Below are positions 8,519-15,100 of a stretch of 26,417 nucleotides of DNA, in pieces (positions within the stretch are counted from its first letter, which is position 1; the number at the start of each line of letters is the position of its first letter). The notes under the pieces are model-generated. The model was not told the DNA's origin. It was given only the letters and a program-made list of their open reading frames with translations, and made no database searches. The translations under genes were made by a program, and so were the position numbers. Source of the stretch: Clostridia bacterium (GTDB lineage: Bacteria; Bacillota; Clostridia; Oscillospirales; Acutalibacteraceae); the NCBI GenBank assembly GCA_900752115.1, contig CAADUC010000096.1:1-26417 (forward strand), written 5' to 3'.

Positions 8519-9074
8519 TCGGCGTATTGACAGTCAGGATTTTAGCGCTGCGCGACGTGCGGTTGGCCCAGTTGTGACGGCGCGTCGAGGCGATGTGAAT
8601 GGAATCGCCGGGGTACAGCAGATAGCGTGCGTCCTCGAGAAAGAAGGTGACGACGCCCTCAAGCACGTAAAGAAATTCTTCCCCCTCATGGGAATATAAC
8701 TCGATTTGGTCCTCATCCCCATCAAAGGGATAAAGCGTGTAAATGCGCGGGAGCATCAGGCCCGGCGCGCCGGCGGACCGCAGAATACTCTGGTAGATCC
8801 GGGGGCTGATCTCGGTGAAGTGCAGCTCAATCCCGTGGACAACCGGATCGAGCGTGGGCGGCGGGGGATCTTCCCGGAAAAGCTCGGAAAGGGGAACCTC
8901 CAGAATGACGGAAAGCTTTTCCAGGGAGTCGAGAGCGATGGAGGAAAGTCCCCGCTCAAACTGGGAGAGATAGCCGACGGAAAGCCCGCTCTTCTCGCTG
9001 AGCTGTTTGAGCGTCATTTTCTTCTCCGTTCGAAGGTTTTTCACCTTGGTGCCGATGGCTGCGTTTGTATCCAA
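8481..9074 (-). CDS. XRE-family transcriptional regulator with C-terminal cupin domain
   Basis: Small regulator of about 197 residues with an N-terminal XRE helix-turn-helix and a C-terminal cupin_2 ligand-binding domain. The helix-turn-helix is recognised by TLKQLSEKSGLSVGYLSQFERG. The cupin signature is EGEEFLYVLEGVVTFFLED followed by LYPGDSIHIAS. This layout is typical of repressors such as PuuR-like proteins that sense small metabolites. The best start is the TTG at 9074, 8 bases after AAAGGGAGG. The frame runs on to a weaker TTG at 9146, but that lies upstream of the predicted -10 box. It is divergent from the DUF2264 fragment, whose intact ancestor it may have controlled. Confidence 0.88.
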   Translation of the reverse strand: MDTNAAIGTKVKNLRTEKKMTLKQLSEKSGLSVGYLSQFERGLSSIALDSLEKLSVILEVPLSELFREDPPPPTLDPVVHGIELHFTEISPRIYQSILRSAGAPGLMLPRIYTLYPFDGDEDQIELYSHEGEEFLYVLEGVVTFFLEDARYLLYPGDSIHIASTRRHNWANRTSRSAKILTVNTPNPLLPHDPAPHA

Positions 9075-9104
9075 CCGGGCCGCCTCCCTTTCTGCGTTTC
9101 TCTC

Positions 9105-9133
9105 ATGATATCGGCTCCCCGGTAAAATGTCAA
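9105..9133 (-). promoter_or_regulatory. Promoter of the XRE-cupin regulator
   Basis: Minus-strand TTGACA (9128-9133) and TATCAT (9105-9110) with a 17-base spacer. The predicted transcript starts about 20-25 bases ahead of the TTG start codon at 9074, leaving room for the ribosome site. This supports that start over the longer reading frame. Confidence 0.65.
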
Positions 9134-10159
9134 GGCTTGCCCGCAAGGCGCTTTTGTTTTCCGGAGGGAGCCGGCATTGTGGAAAAGGTTAGTTTTTCAG
9201 TGGTTTAGGTTATTATACCGAGTGCGCCGCGTATGCGCCGCTGGAAGCCTTTGGAAGAAGCATGCTCGGCTTGGCTCCGTGGCTTGAGGCGGACGCGGAA
9301 CAGCTCAGCGGAGAGGAACGGCAGCTGCAGGCGGCGTACCGGCAGAAGGCGCTTCGCTGCATCGCCATGGCGGTGGATCCGGCTTCAGCCGATTGTATGA
9401 ATTTCAGCGAGGGGGATCAGCCCCTTGTGGACGCGGCGTTTCTTGCCCATGCCGTCGTACGCGCCCCCGGCGCTCTTGCGGGTGCTTTGCCCGCCGACGT
9501 ACGGGGTCGTCTTGCGGACGCGTTTGTCCGCTCGCGCCGGATTCCCGCCTACAACTGCAACTGGATTTTGTTCAGCGCCATGGTGGAAGCGGGGCTGTAT
9601 GTGCTTGGCAGGCCGTACGATATGATGCGGGTGCTCAGCGCGCTGCGCACCATGAAGAGCTGGTATGTGGGAGACGGCGCTTACGGAGACGGCGAGTTTT
9701 TCCATTGGGATTATTACAACAGTTTCGTGATTCAGCCGATGTATGTCGATCTGGTGGAGCTGTTTGCGCCGGAGCATCCGGAGATCGCCGCGATGCGGCC
9801 CGCCGCAAAAGCCCGCGCGGCGCGTTATGCCGCCGTGCTCGAGCGTATGATCGGGCCGGACGGCAGCTATCCGATTTTGGGACGTTCGATCTGCTACCGC
9901 TTCGGCGCGTTTCAGATGCTCTCCCAGGCCGCTTTGCAGCACTGCCTCGGCGAGGGGCTTTCTCCCGCTGCCGTCCGCTGCGGATTGACTGCCGTGATTC
10001 GCCGTGTGATGGATACCGCTCCGATGTTTGACGAGCAGGGATGGCTGCTTCCGGGCGTTATCGGGCAGCAGCCGGAGCTTGCCGAGGGCTATATCAGCGT
10101 GGGAAGCCTGTACCTGTGCAGCGCCGTTTTTCTGCCGCTCGGCCTGCCGGAGCAGGATC

Positions 10160-10629
10160 CGTTGGCGAGCGATCTATTTCCGTCCTTCGAGGAGCAGACG
10201 CTTGAGGAGCGCCCGGACGGAAGCCGCGTAATCCGTGACGGCAACGGTCTGATTGTTCTCGTCAAGCCCGGCATTGTTTCCATTCCGGCGGAGATCGGTA
10301 CCTCGCTTACCGATCGCGACGTCTGGGAGAACGAATACCTGCCCCGCCTGCGCTTCTCGATGGAGAGAATTCCCACAGAGATCCTGGCGACGCTGCGTGA
10401 CGATACCAACCGGGAGATTCCTGTCGGCCTGCACTGCGGCTCGCTCATGGGACGTGTACGCGATTTGCTCGGCGTGGAGCAGATGAGCTATCTCACGGTC
10501 GACGACCCCGATCTTCTCGAGGAGATTATCGACACGATGGACAGCCTTTGCTATGACTGCGTGAAGGCTATGCTCGATTCCGGGGCGAAGTTTGACTATG
10601 CCCATTTCTGGGAGGATATCTGTTTTAAG
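10160..10629 (+). pseudogene. Internal fragment of a uroporphyrinogen-decarboxylase superfamily protein
   Basis: Part of the fused frame beginning at 9262. DLFPSFEEQTLEERPDG, VSIPAEIGTSLTDRDVW, LHCGSLMGRVRDLLGVEQM and FDYAHFWEDICFKK are typical of URO-D-like proteins near glycan or methyl-transfer loci, which are usually about 350 residues. Here only about 155 central residues remain. The first part and everything after FKK, where a GPL-containing segment should follow, are missing. The break at 10629 is followed at once by a small hairpin (10631-10650). Confidence 0.65.
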
Positions 10630-10660
10630 AAGGCTGCCTTTTGGCAGCTTTATCGAAAAT

Positions 10661-10693
10661 GGGAGGCCTCCGGCATGGCGCCGGAGGCCTCCC
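10661..10693 (-). terminator. Hairpin terminator of the Gfo/Idh/MocA oxidoreductase
   Basis: GGGAGGCCTCCGGC (10661-10674) pairs perfectly with GCCGGAGGCCTCCC (10680-10693). It lies 47 bases past the minus-strand oxidoreductase stop, and on that strand it is followed by ATTTTCG. A second smaller hairpin (10631-10650) lies further on. Confidence 0.7.
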
Positions 10694-10739
10694 ATTCGCT
10701 TGTCTTTCGTTTTCGGTTTGTCTGCGCGGATGCGGACCG

Positions 10740-11702
10740 TCAGGATTTTGCCGCGTCAATTCGATCGAAGAGCTCCGCGCACGCCAGCGTGTCAGCCCAC
10801 GGAACGACGGCGCTTTCCGTCTTTCCCTCACGGATGCAGCGCATGGACTCGAGCATCTCGTAGGTAAAGCCGTTTTTCGTCTCTTCATCGACGAAGTGCT
10901 CCACAAGGTTCCGATCGGCGTCATAGAGGAAGCACTCCGTGGAGTAGTGGGGCAGAGGCAGAACGATCTTTCCTTTTTTGCCGTAGATGGTCATGCAGTC
11001 GTCGAGCCGGGCGGCAAAGCTGCACGCGAGATCGGCAAGTGTGTCCTCAAACTGAATCGAGACGTGGTTGCTCAGATCCACCCCCGTATCGCTCCAGGTT
11101 GCGGACACGGAGAGATTCCGGATGGCCTGCTGCAGCACGTAGGTGGTGATCTCGTAGGCGTAGACGGTTACGTCCTTCGTCGCACCGCCGCCGAGCTTCG
11201 GATTATAGTAACGGTTTTCCGGATCCTCGGGCGCGGCGAAGCCAATGTTGAACTGCGAAAAAACAGGCGTGCCGATTTTTCCGTCCTGAATCCACTCGCG
11301 CACCTTGTTGACCGGCGGCAGGAAGCGGCTCCACAGCGCCTCCATCACAAAGACCTTCTTCTCGGCCGCGGCGCGGTAGACCTCGCGGGCTTCCGCACTG
11401 TTCTGGAACATTGCCTTCTCGCAGAGGACGGGGACGCCGTGCGCAATGCACAGCAGGGAAAGACGGGCGTGATCGTTCGGCGTGACCGCAATGTATACGC
11501 AGTCCGGCTTTTCGCGCTCGAGCATCGTCTCGTAGTCGTCGTAGAAGCGCTCGAGGCCGTTGGCCTTCGCGAATTTCTCCGCGCGCTCGAGGCTTTTGCT
11601 CGCGACGGCGCAGACCTCGCAGTCCGGCAGCAGCGCGGCGGCCTCGCACAGGCGGCCGGCGATGTTGCCCGCTCCCATAATAGCAAACTTAAATACTCCC
11701 AT
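10740..11702 (-). CDS. Gfo/Idh/MocA-family NAD(P)-dependent oxidoreductase
   Basis: Sugar-type dehydrogenase of 320 residues. The N-terminal Rossmann fold has GAGNIAG at residues 10-16, and CEKAMFQN (Lys96) is the usual catalytic-region lysine motif. MEALWSRFLPPVNKVREWI and GGGATKDVTVYAYE follow, as in the subgroup that includes dihydrodiol dehydrogenase and xylose dehydrogenase-like proteins. The substrate is not predictable, although the setting suggests a sugar or sugar acid. The ATG at 11702 follows AGAAGGAGAAACAAC. It is transcribed alone, away from the coiled-coil gene, with a terminator at 10661-10693. Its leader carries a strong hairpin (11721-11742). Confidence 0.88.
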   Translation of the reverse strand: MGVFKFAIMGAGNIAGRLCEAAALLPDCEVCAVASKSLERAEKFAKANGLERFYDDYETMLEREKPDCVYIAVTPNDHARLSLLCIAHGVPVLCEKAMFQNSAEAREVYRAAAEKKVFVMEALWSRFLPPVNKVREWIQDGKIGTPVFSQFNIGFAAPEDPENRYYNPKLGGGATKDVTVYAYEITTYVLQQAIRNLSVSATWSDTGVDLSNHVSIQFEDTLADLACSFAARLDDCMTIYGKKGKIVLPLPHYSTECFLYDADRNLVEHFVDEETKNGFTYEMLESMRCIREGKTESAVVPWADTLACAELFDRIDAAKS

Positions 11703-11720
11703 GTTGTTTCTCCTTCTCAG

Positions 11721-11748
11721 CGGCCTGCCGGACAGCAGGCCGTTTTTT
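11721..11748 (+). terminator. Intrinsic-type terminator on the plus strand without an upstream plus-strand gene
   Basis: CGGCCTGC (11721-11728), a CGGACA loop, GCAGGCCG (11735-11742) and six T residues form a classic intrinsic terminator on the plus strand. The sequence just upstream is the start of a minus-strand gene, so nothing obvious needs termination here. On the minus strand it is a hairpin in the oxidoreductase leader. Confidence 0.65.
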
Positions 11749-11796
11749 ATTTATTCTGCGTTCCCCGCCGCCTGAAAGGACGGCAGGAGTCGCCGT

Positions 11797-11840
11797 AAAA
11801 AGCGCGCCGGAGGGGCTTGCCCTCCAGCGCGCGCTTTTTT
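11797..11840 (-). terminator. Bidirectional-type intrinsic terminator after the coiled-coil gene
   Basis: AAAAAGCGCGC at 11797 pairs with GCGCGCTTTTT at the other end, and GGAGGG pairs with CCCTCC inside. A-run and T-run flanks make it functional on both strands in principle. It lies 70 bases beyond the stop of the minus-strand gene ending at 11910. Confidence 0.8.
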
Positions 11841-11909
11841 GCGTGCGTTGATGTGTTCCCTTTGTTTACAGAGGGGATACCGTTTTCCGGCTCACGCGGA
11901 GGCGCACTG

Positions 11910-12242
11910 TTAATCGTTTTCCAGAGTCACACCGAGACGCTCGGCAATTTCCTCGGGCTTTAGGCCGGCTTTCTGCGCCTGCTTGAGGATAGCCTCAAGC
12001 TTCTGCTTTTTGGTTTTGCGCGGCTTGCGTTTTTTAGGTGCAAGGATTTCCGCTTTTTTCGCTTCCAGGGCTTTGATGCGAGCCTGCACCGACGCAATTT
12101 TTTCGTCAAAGGCAGCAGCCGCGGCTTTCTTTTTCGTCTCGAGTTGTTCTACGGATGTATGCAGCTCCGCTATTTTGGCGTCGGTTTCCGCGGCTCTCTG
12201 TTCCGCACTGCGGCGAACGCGTTTTTTCTCAGCTTCTGACAT
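11910..12242 (-). CDS. Small basic coiled-coil protein of unknown function
   Basis: Not assigned to a named family. The 110-residue protein has a Lys/Arg-rich start (EAEKKRVRRSAEQRAAE), a long alanine- and lysine-rich heptad region from about 15 to 70 that should form a coiled coil, and a basic linker (KKRKPRKTKKQK). It ends in a short amphipathic segment, AGLKPEEIAERLGV, that looks like a helix-turn-helix-type motif. The charge pattern suggests nucleic-acid binding. The frame opens at 12302, but the ATG at 12242 has AAGGGGG at correct spacing and a sensible N-terminus. A strong promoter lies 220 bases upstream and a terminator follows. Similar architectures occur in small DUF4315-like proteins, but I would not assert homology. 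Confidence 0.8.
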   Translation of the reverse strand: MSEAEKKRVRRSAEQRAAETDAKIAELHTSVEQLETKKKAAAAAFDEKIASVQARIKALEAKKAEILAPKKRKPRKTKKQKLEAILKQAQKAGLKPEEIAERLGVTLEND

Positions 12243-12600
12243 AGTGATCCCCCTTCGTTTGCTGTGATTTCGGTTCATCGAAATGGAAAGACTGTACCGC
12301 ACCGCACAGCCGCCCCAAGCGGCGTCCTTTTTTGATCCTCTTGTTTCGTGCGCAATTTTTTTCGCAGAGCAATGTGCGCGTTTCGCCTTGCAAAGCTTGT
12401 CGAAGGCATCCTTTTGCCTGTGTTGTGCGATAATGCATTAAGAATATCACAGTTGGAAGATTTTCACAATAGACGAAAGGTCGGATTTTGTCAAATCCAT
12501 TTGACACAACAACAATTTTTTCTGTTCTTCTTTCTCGCTGCTTTCTGTCCGATCAAAAGCACGCTGACGCCTTTCCGGGCGGACCTTTCCAGGCGGTGCG
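12243..12600. other. Gene-free stretch containing the coiled-coil gene's leader and promoter
   Basis: The interval holds a consensus-like minus-strand promoter (12466-12494) and a leader of about 215 bases. The leader contains a GC hairpin near 12307-12321 (GCCGC/GCGGC) followed on the plus strand by GTCCTTTTTT. The rest, from 12495 to 12600, is the 3' side of the kptA gene and shows no clear terminator. No small gene with a ribosome site was found. Confidence 0.5.
12466..12494 (-). promoter_or_regulatory. Promoter for the small coiled-coil gene
   Basis: Minus-strand TTGACA (12489-12494), a 17-base spacer and TATTGT (12466-12471). Transcription would begin near 12459, giving an unusually long leader of about 215 bases before the ATG at 12242. 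Confidence 0.65.
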
Positions 12601-13152
12601 TCAATCCGGCGAGGCAGGGAGAAGGTAAGAGGGCGGGACGGCGTCGGTCAGCCACACGCCGTTTTTGGCGCGGTAGAACAGGAAACCGTCTCGGTACATT
12701 TCACCGCTCTGCACCTGAAAGACAAGGGGAGCGCCGTGCCGTTTGCCGACGGTGAGCGCCGTCTCATAGTCGGAGGAAAGATGGACCTGACGCCTCGACT
12801 GGGGCAGCAGTCCTTGTTCCAGGATGGATGTGCGGAAACGTTCGGCGCTCCCGTGCCAGAGAACGGGCGGAGGCTCAAGGGGAGCGAGCTCCAGGTCAAC
12901 GGGGAGCGAATGCCCCTGGTTTCCCCGGATTTTTGTCCCGTCCTCATCGAAGGTGTAGCGCTGCTTTGCGTCGGTCCGCACGATCTCCTCCAGCAGCTCA
13001 CGGTCAAACGGATATTTCCTGTTGACGCCGCGAATCAGTTCATCCACATCCGCCCAGCCATGGCGATCGACGGTAATCCCGATGACTTCCGGTTTGTGGC
13101 GGAGAATCAGGCAGAGAAATTTTCCGAGCTTTGTCAGATTCGGCTGTTCCAC
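12601..13152 (-). CDS. kptA: RNA 2'-phosphotransferase, Tpt1/KptA family
   Basis: Tpt1/KptA enzymes transfer an internal RNA 2'-phosphate to NAD+, giving ADP-ribose 1'',2''-cyclic phosphate. Their physiological role in bacteria is unsettled. The 183-residue protein shows LGKFLCLILRHKP (Arg18), HGWADVDELI, IRGNQGHSL (the conserved His), LWHGSAERF, SRRQVHLS and GKRHGAPLVFQV, so the Arg-His-Arg-Arg set appears complete. I chose the GTG at 13152 because AAGGGGG lies 8 bases upstream; the longer frame to 13212 overlaps the preceding gene. It follows the MraZ-like gene by 13 bases and is probably cotranscribed with it from the promoter at 13750-13778. Confidence 0.9.
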   Translation of the reverse strand: MEQPNLTKLGKFLCLILRHKPEVIGITVDRHGWADVDELIRGVNRKYPFDRELLEEIVRTDAKQRYTFDEDGTKIRGNQGHSLPVDLELAPLEPPPVLWHGSAERFRTSILEQGLLPQSRRQVHLSSDYETALTVGKRHGAPLVFQVQSGEMYRDGFLFYRAKNGVWLTDAVPPSYLLPASPD

Positions 13153-13165
13153 CGGTTTTTCCCCC

Positions 13166-13579
13166 TTATGGAATCCCGTTGAACCACGGGCCGTTGAATT
13201 CCTCCAAATCATGGGAGAGCCGCTGTGCTTCTTCCTCCCAGTCGTCCCTGCGCCATAGCTCCGCCCAGTAACGTACGCCGACGAGCACCAGAGGGGCTTC
13301 GCCGGCGGCGTCGATCGCGTTTTGAGGCAGCTTCACGGCCCCATTCCGCAGAGGCAGGACAAGCGTTTCGAATTCCTTCCCGAGGCTCTCCGGCTCATCC
13401 TCCTGCTCGTCTTCCGGCAGAAAGAAAGCTTCCTGCCGGAACGCGAAAAGAAGAATGGGTCCCGGCTCCTGCGGAACCCGCGCAAAAATGTGCTCATCCT
13501 TCGCTTCACTCAGATAATGCTGAGGCAGGGCGAGGCTGCCGTCCGGTCCCAGTTCGGGTTCATAGACTCCCAGCAGCAT
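13166..13579 (-). CDS. MraZ-like tandem SpoVT/AbrB-fold protein
   Basis: A 137-residue protein, close to MraZ length. The first half starts MLLGVYEPELGPDGSLALPQ, which parallels the MraZ opening (a short strand, a D-G turn, then LP). The second half has GAVKLPQNAIDAAGE, LVLVGVRYWAELWRRDDWEEE, the same pattern as the second MraZ repeat. Between them lies an acidic insert, PEDEQEDEPES. True mraZ opens the division and cell-wall cluster, whereas this copy sits ahead of kptA, so it is likely a divergent paralogue and perhaps a DNA-binding regulator. The ATG at 13579 has a G-rich ribosome site (GGGGGGAT). The frame is open to 13900, but that part looks non-coding. Family assignment is by pattern only. 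Confidence 0.65.
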   Translation of the reverse strand: MLLGVYEPELGPDGSLALPQHYLSEAKDEHIFARVPQEPGPILLFAFRQEAFFLPEDEQEDEPESLGKEFETLVLPLRNGAVKLPQNAIDAAGEAPLVLVGVRYWAELWRRDDWEEEAQRLSHDLEEFNGPWFNGIP

Positions 13580-13749
13580 GTGGATCCCCCCCATTCCGTT
13601 TTCTGTGAACGCTGCCGCATGTTTCGTCCCCTTGCGGGCCGTCTTCGCAAATTTGCATGGATCCTGTTCCGCGCGCGCTGCAATGTGCGCTTCCGCGGTC
13701 CGGCGTGTCCCTTTTCCGGAAAGCTTGTGCGGCGGAACCTGTTTTTTCC

Positions 13750-13778
13750 AGTATAGCAAATTGCCTGCCGCAATGCAA
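13750..13778 (-). promoter_or_regulatory. Promoter of the MraZ-like and kptA gene pair
   Basis: Minus-strand TTGCAT (13773-13778), a 17-base spacer and TATACT (13750-13755). It gives a leader of about 165 bases to the ATG at 13579. No other feature was seen in the divergent gap of 13580-13920 apart from the opposing promoter. Confidence 0.55.
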
Positions 13779-13848
13779 CACGCTCCTTCCACCGGCAGCC
13801 GGTGCGTTTGAGGCTCGCAAAGAAATGCCGAAAGCGGAAAAGACGGAC

Positions 13849-13857
13849 TGTTATAAT
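13849..13857 (+). promoter_or_regulatory. Extended -10 promoter of the Lon-type protease operon
   Basis: TGTTATAAT, an extended -10 element with a perfect TATAAT at 13852-13857, lies 63 bases ahead of the first gene start. No good -35 hexamer is present at 17 bases, which is usual for extended -10 promoters. Confidence 0.55.
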
Positions 13858-13920
13858 GCAGATATACAGGGATAGGATGCGGCCGCAGAATGCGGAACAA
13901 AAAGGAGGATGGTGAGGGAG

Positions 13921-15024
13921 ATGAGTCTGTTTAAGGTGGAGAACGATATTCTCCAGAGTATGAGGATGCATTTTCGTCTGGACGAGTACGACACGTCGGT
14001 TCGTTTGCACGGCGGCGGTTTTTTGGCGTCCTTTGTGATTTCCGGGCGGCGCTGCCGTATGGAAATGCGGCTGGAACGAACGGAACGATGTGTGACGGCG
14101 AAGCTTTATCCGGGTATTCACTGTTTCCCGCAAGCCCGCCCGATGGTGAGCGAATATATCCTGAAGGTGAATGAGCTGTTTCCAAAGGCGGCGCTCTGTT
14201 TATCAGAGGAGGGAGAAATTTACGCTAAAACCATGCAGCGCTACCGGTTTGAAGCGATTCCGCTTGCTATTTTCGTTGAGATGAAAGAAGACCTCCGCCG
14301 GCTGATCGGCGAATTTGCCGGGCCTCTGGAAAATCTGGCAAGCCTGCATTTGCCTGCGCTTGAGGAGATTGATCCCGTACATGTTCACATGGCTGCGGCG
14401 GAGGAGGACGACGACGAATTGGCCGCGCGGTTGGAAAGCGAACTGTCGGAACTTTTACGCGAAGAGGAAAACGCAGCGGACGGCGATGAGGACGAAGGCG
14501 GCAAAGAGGATAACGACGATGATTTTAGCGTTTATTTTCAAAAAAGGATACCCGAGTTCTTCCGTAAAGAGGAAAACATGACAGGCTGCAGGGAAGACGA
14601 GAATGAGAGCGGCGCTCATGATGATGACGGAGATACAGCAGAAAACGGAGCGCTTTTCGGATCCGCCGGAAGCGGCAAAAGCAATGAAACGGATGGCGAG
14701 GCTGAAAAGACGAAGCTGAGCTTCCAAGTGGAGGAATCTTTGAACAGCGCAGGAGGGCTTCCCGCCGCCGAGCGTGCCAGCCTGTTCCTGCGCAACCAGA
14801 GGCTGCGCAGGCAGCGGACTCCGATGCTGTTCAACATGCAGCATATTCTCGAGGCGAGAATGAATCAGTCCTCCGAGCCCTCGGGCTTGCTCAAACAGCT
14901 GTTGGAGCTTGGCGACCGTGAGGCCGCGGCCTGCAAAAGCAATACAGACGCCGGGAAAACGCCGGACGGCGATTCGGAGACAGAGCCTCCGGAAAACGGA
15001 ACCGGGCAGGACAACGAAGAATGA
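13921..15024 (+). CDS. Acidic protein with YbjN-like N-terminal domain, first gene of the tandem-AAA Lon operon
   Basis: No confident named family. The 367-residue protein has three parts. Residues 1 to about 140 alternate strands and helices in the order seen in YbjN or type III secretion-chaperone-like folds: FRLDEYDTSVRLHGGGF, then a mid-domain MVSEYILKVNELF, then GEIYAKTMQRY and a helical end. Residues about 155-270 are extremely Asp/Glu-rich and probably disordered. The C-terminal 100 residues contain a basic helix (RASLFLRNQRLRRQRTP) and MLFNMQHILEARMNQ. The ATG at 13921 follows AGGAGG and GAGGGAG; starts at 13909 or 13912 are too close to the AGGAGG. It lies 76 bases ahead of the protease gene. 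A substrate, adaptor or chaperone for that protease is an inference from context only. Confidence 0.72.
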   Translation: MSLFKVENDILQSMRMHFRLDEYDTSVRLHGGGFLASFVISGRRCRMEMRLERTERCVTAKLYPGIHCFPQARPMVSEYILKVNELFPKAALCLSEEGEIYAKTMQRYRFEAIPLAIFVEMKEDLRRLIGEFAGPLENLASLHLPALEEIDPVHVHMAAAEEDDDELAARLESELSELLREEENAADGDEDEGGKEDNDDDFSVYFQKRIPEFFRKEENMTGCREDENESGAHDDDGDTAENGALFGSAGSGKSNETDGEAEKTKLSFQVEESLNSAGGLPAAERASLFLRNQRLRRQRTPMLFNMQHILEARMNQSSEPSGLLKQLLELGDREAAACKSNTDAGKTPDGDSETEPPENGTGQDNEE

Positions 15025-15100
15025 GAACGTGAGAAGCGCAGCCGGATGCCAAATGACGACGCGGTGTGAGAGCCGGAGATACGGAAGGGGACATGAGGAT

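Larger units (their letters stand above)
9262..10863 (+). pseudogene. In-frame chimera: DUF2264 fragment fused to uroporphyrinogen-decarboxylase-like fragment
   Basis: One 533-residue open frame made of unrelated pieces. Residues 1 to about 298 match DUF2264 proteins, which are linked by context to polysaccharide use: MNFSEGDQPLVDAAFLAHA, NWILFSAM, GDGEFFHWDYYNSFVIQPM, RSICYRFGAFQMLSQ and ISVGSLYLCSAVFLPLGLP. Homology continues upstream of the ATG to about 9214 (YTECAAYAPLEAFGRS), with a stop at 9190 and no start codon, so the DUF2264 N-terminus is lost. From about residue 303 to 456 the sequence is a URO-D-like domain. The last 80 residues are read antisense through a terminator and the neighbouring oxidoreductase gene. 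AGAAGC before the ATG is a poor ribosome site. I regard this as a decayed remnant, or an assembly deletion, rather than a working two-domain enzyme. Confidence 0.72.

Noticed and set aside
15000..15100. Earlier start of the tandem-AAA Lon at 14909, overlapping the upstream gene
   Set aside because: The extra 64 residues are basic and low in hydrophobics, and they overlap the acidic protein's coding region. The ATG at 15101 has its own ribosome site.
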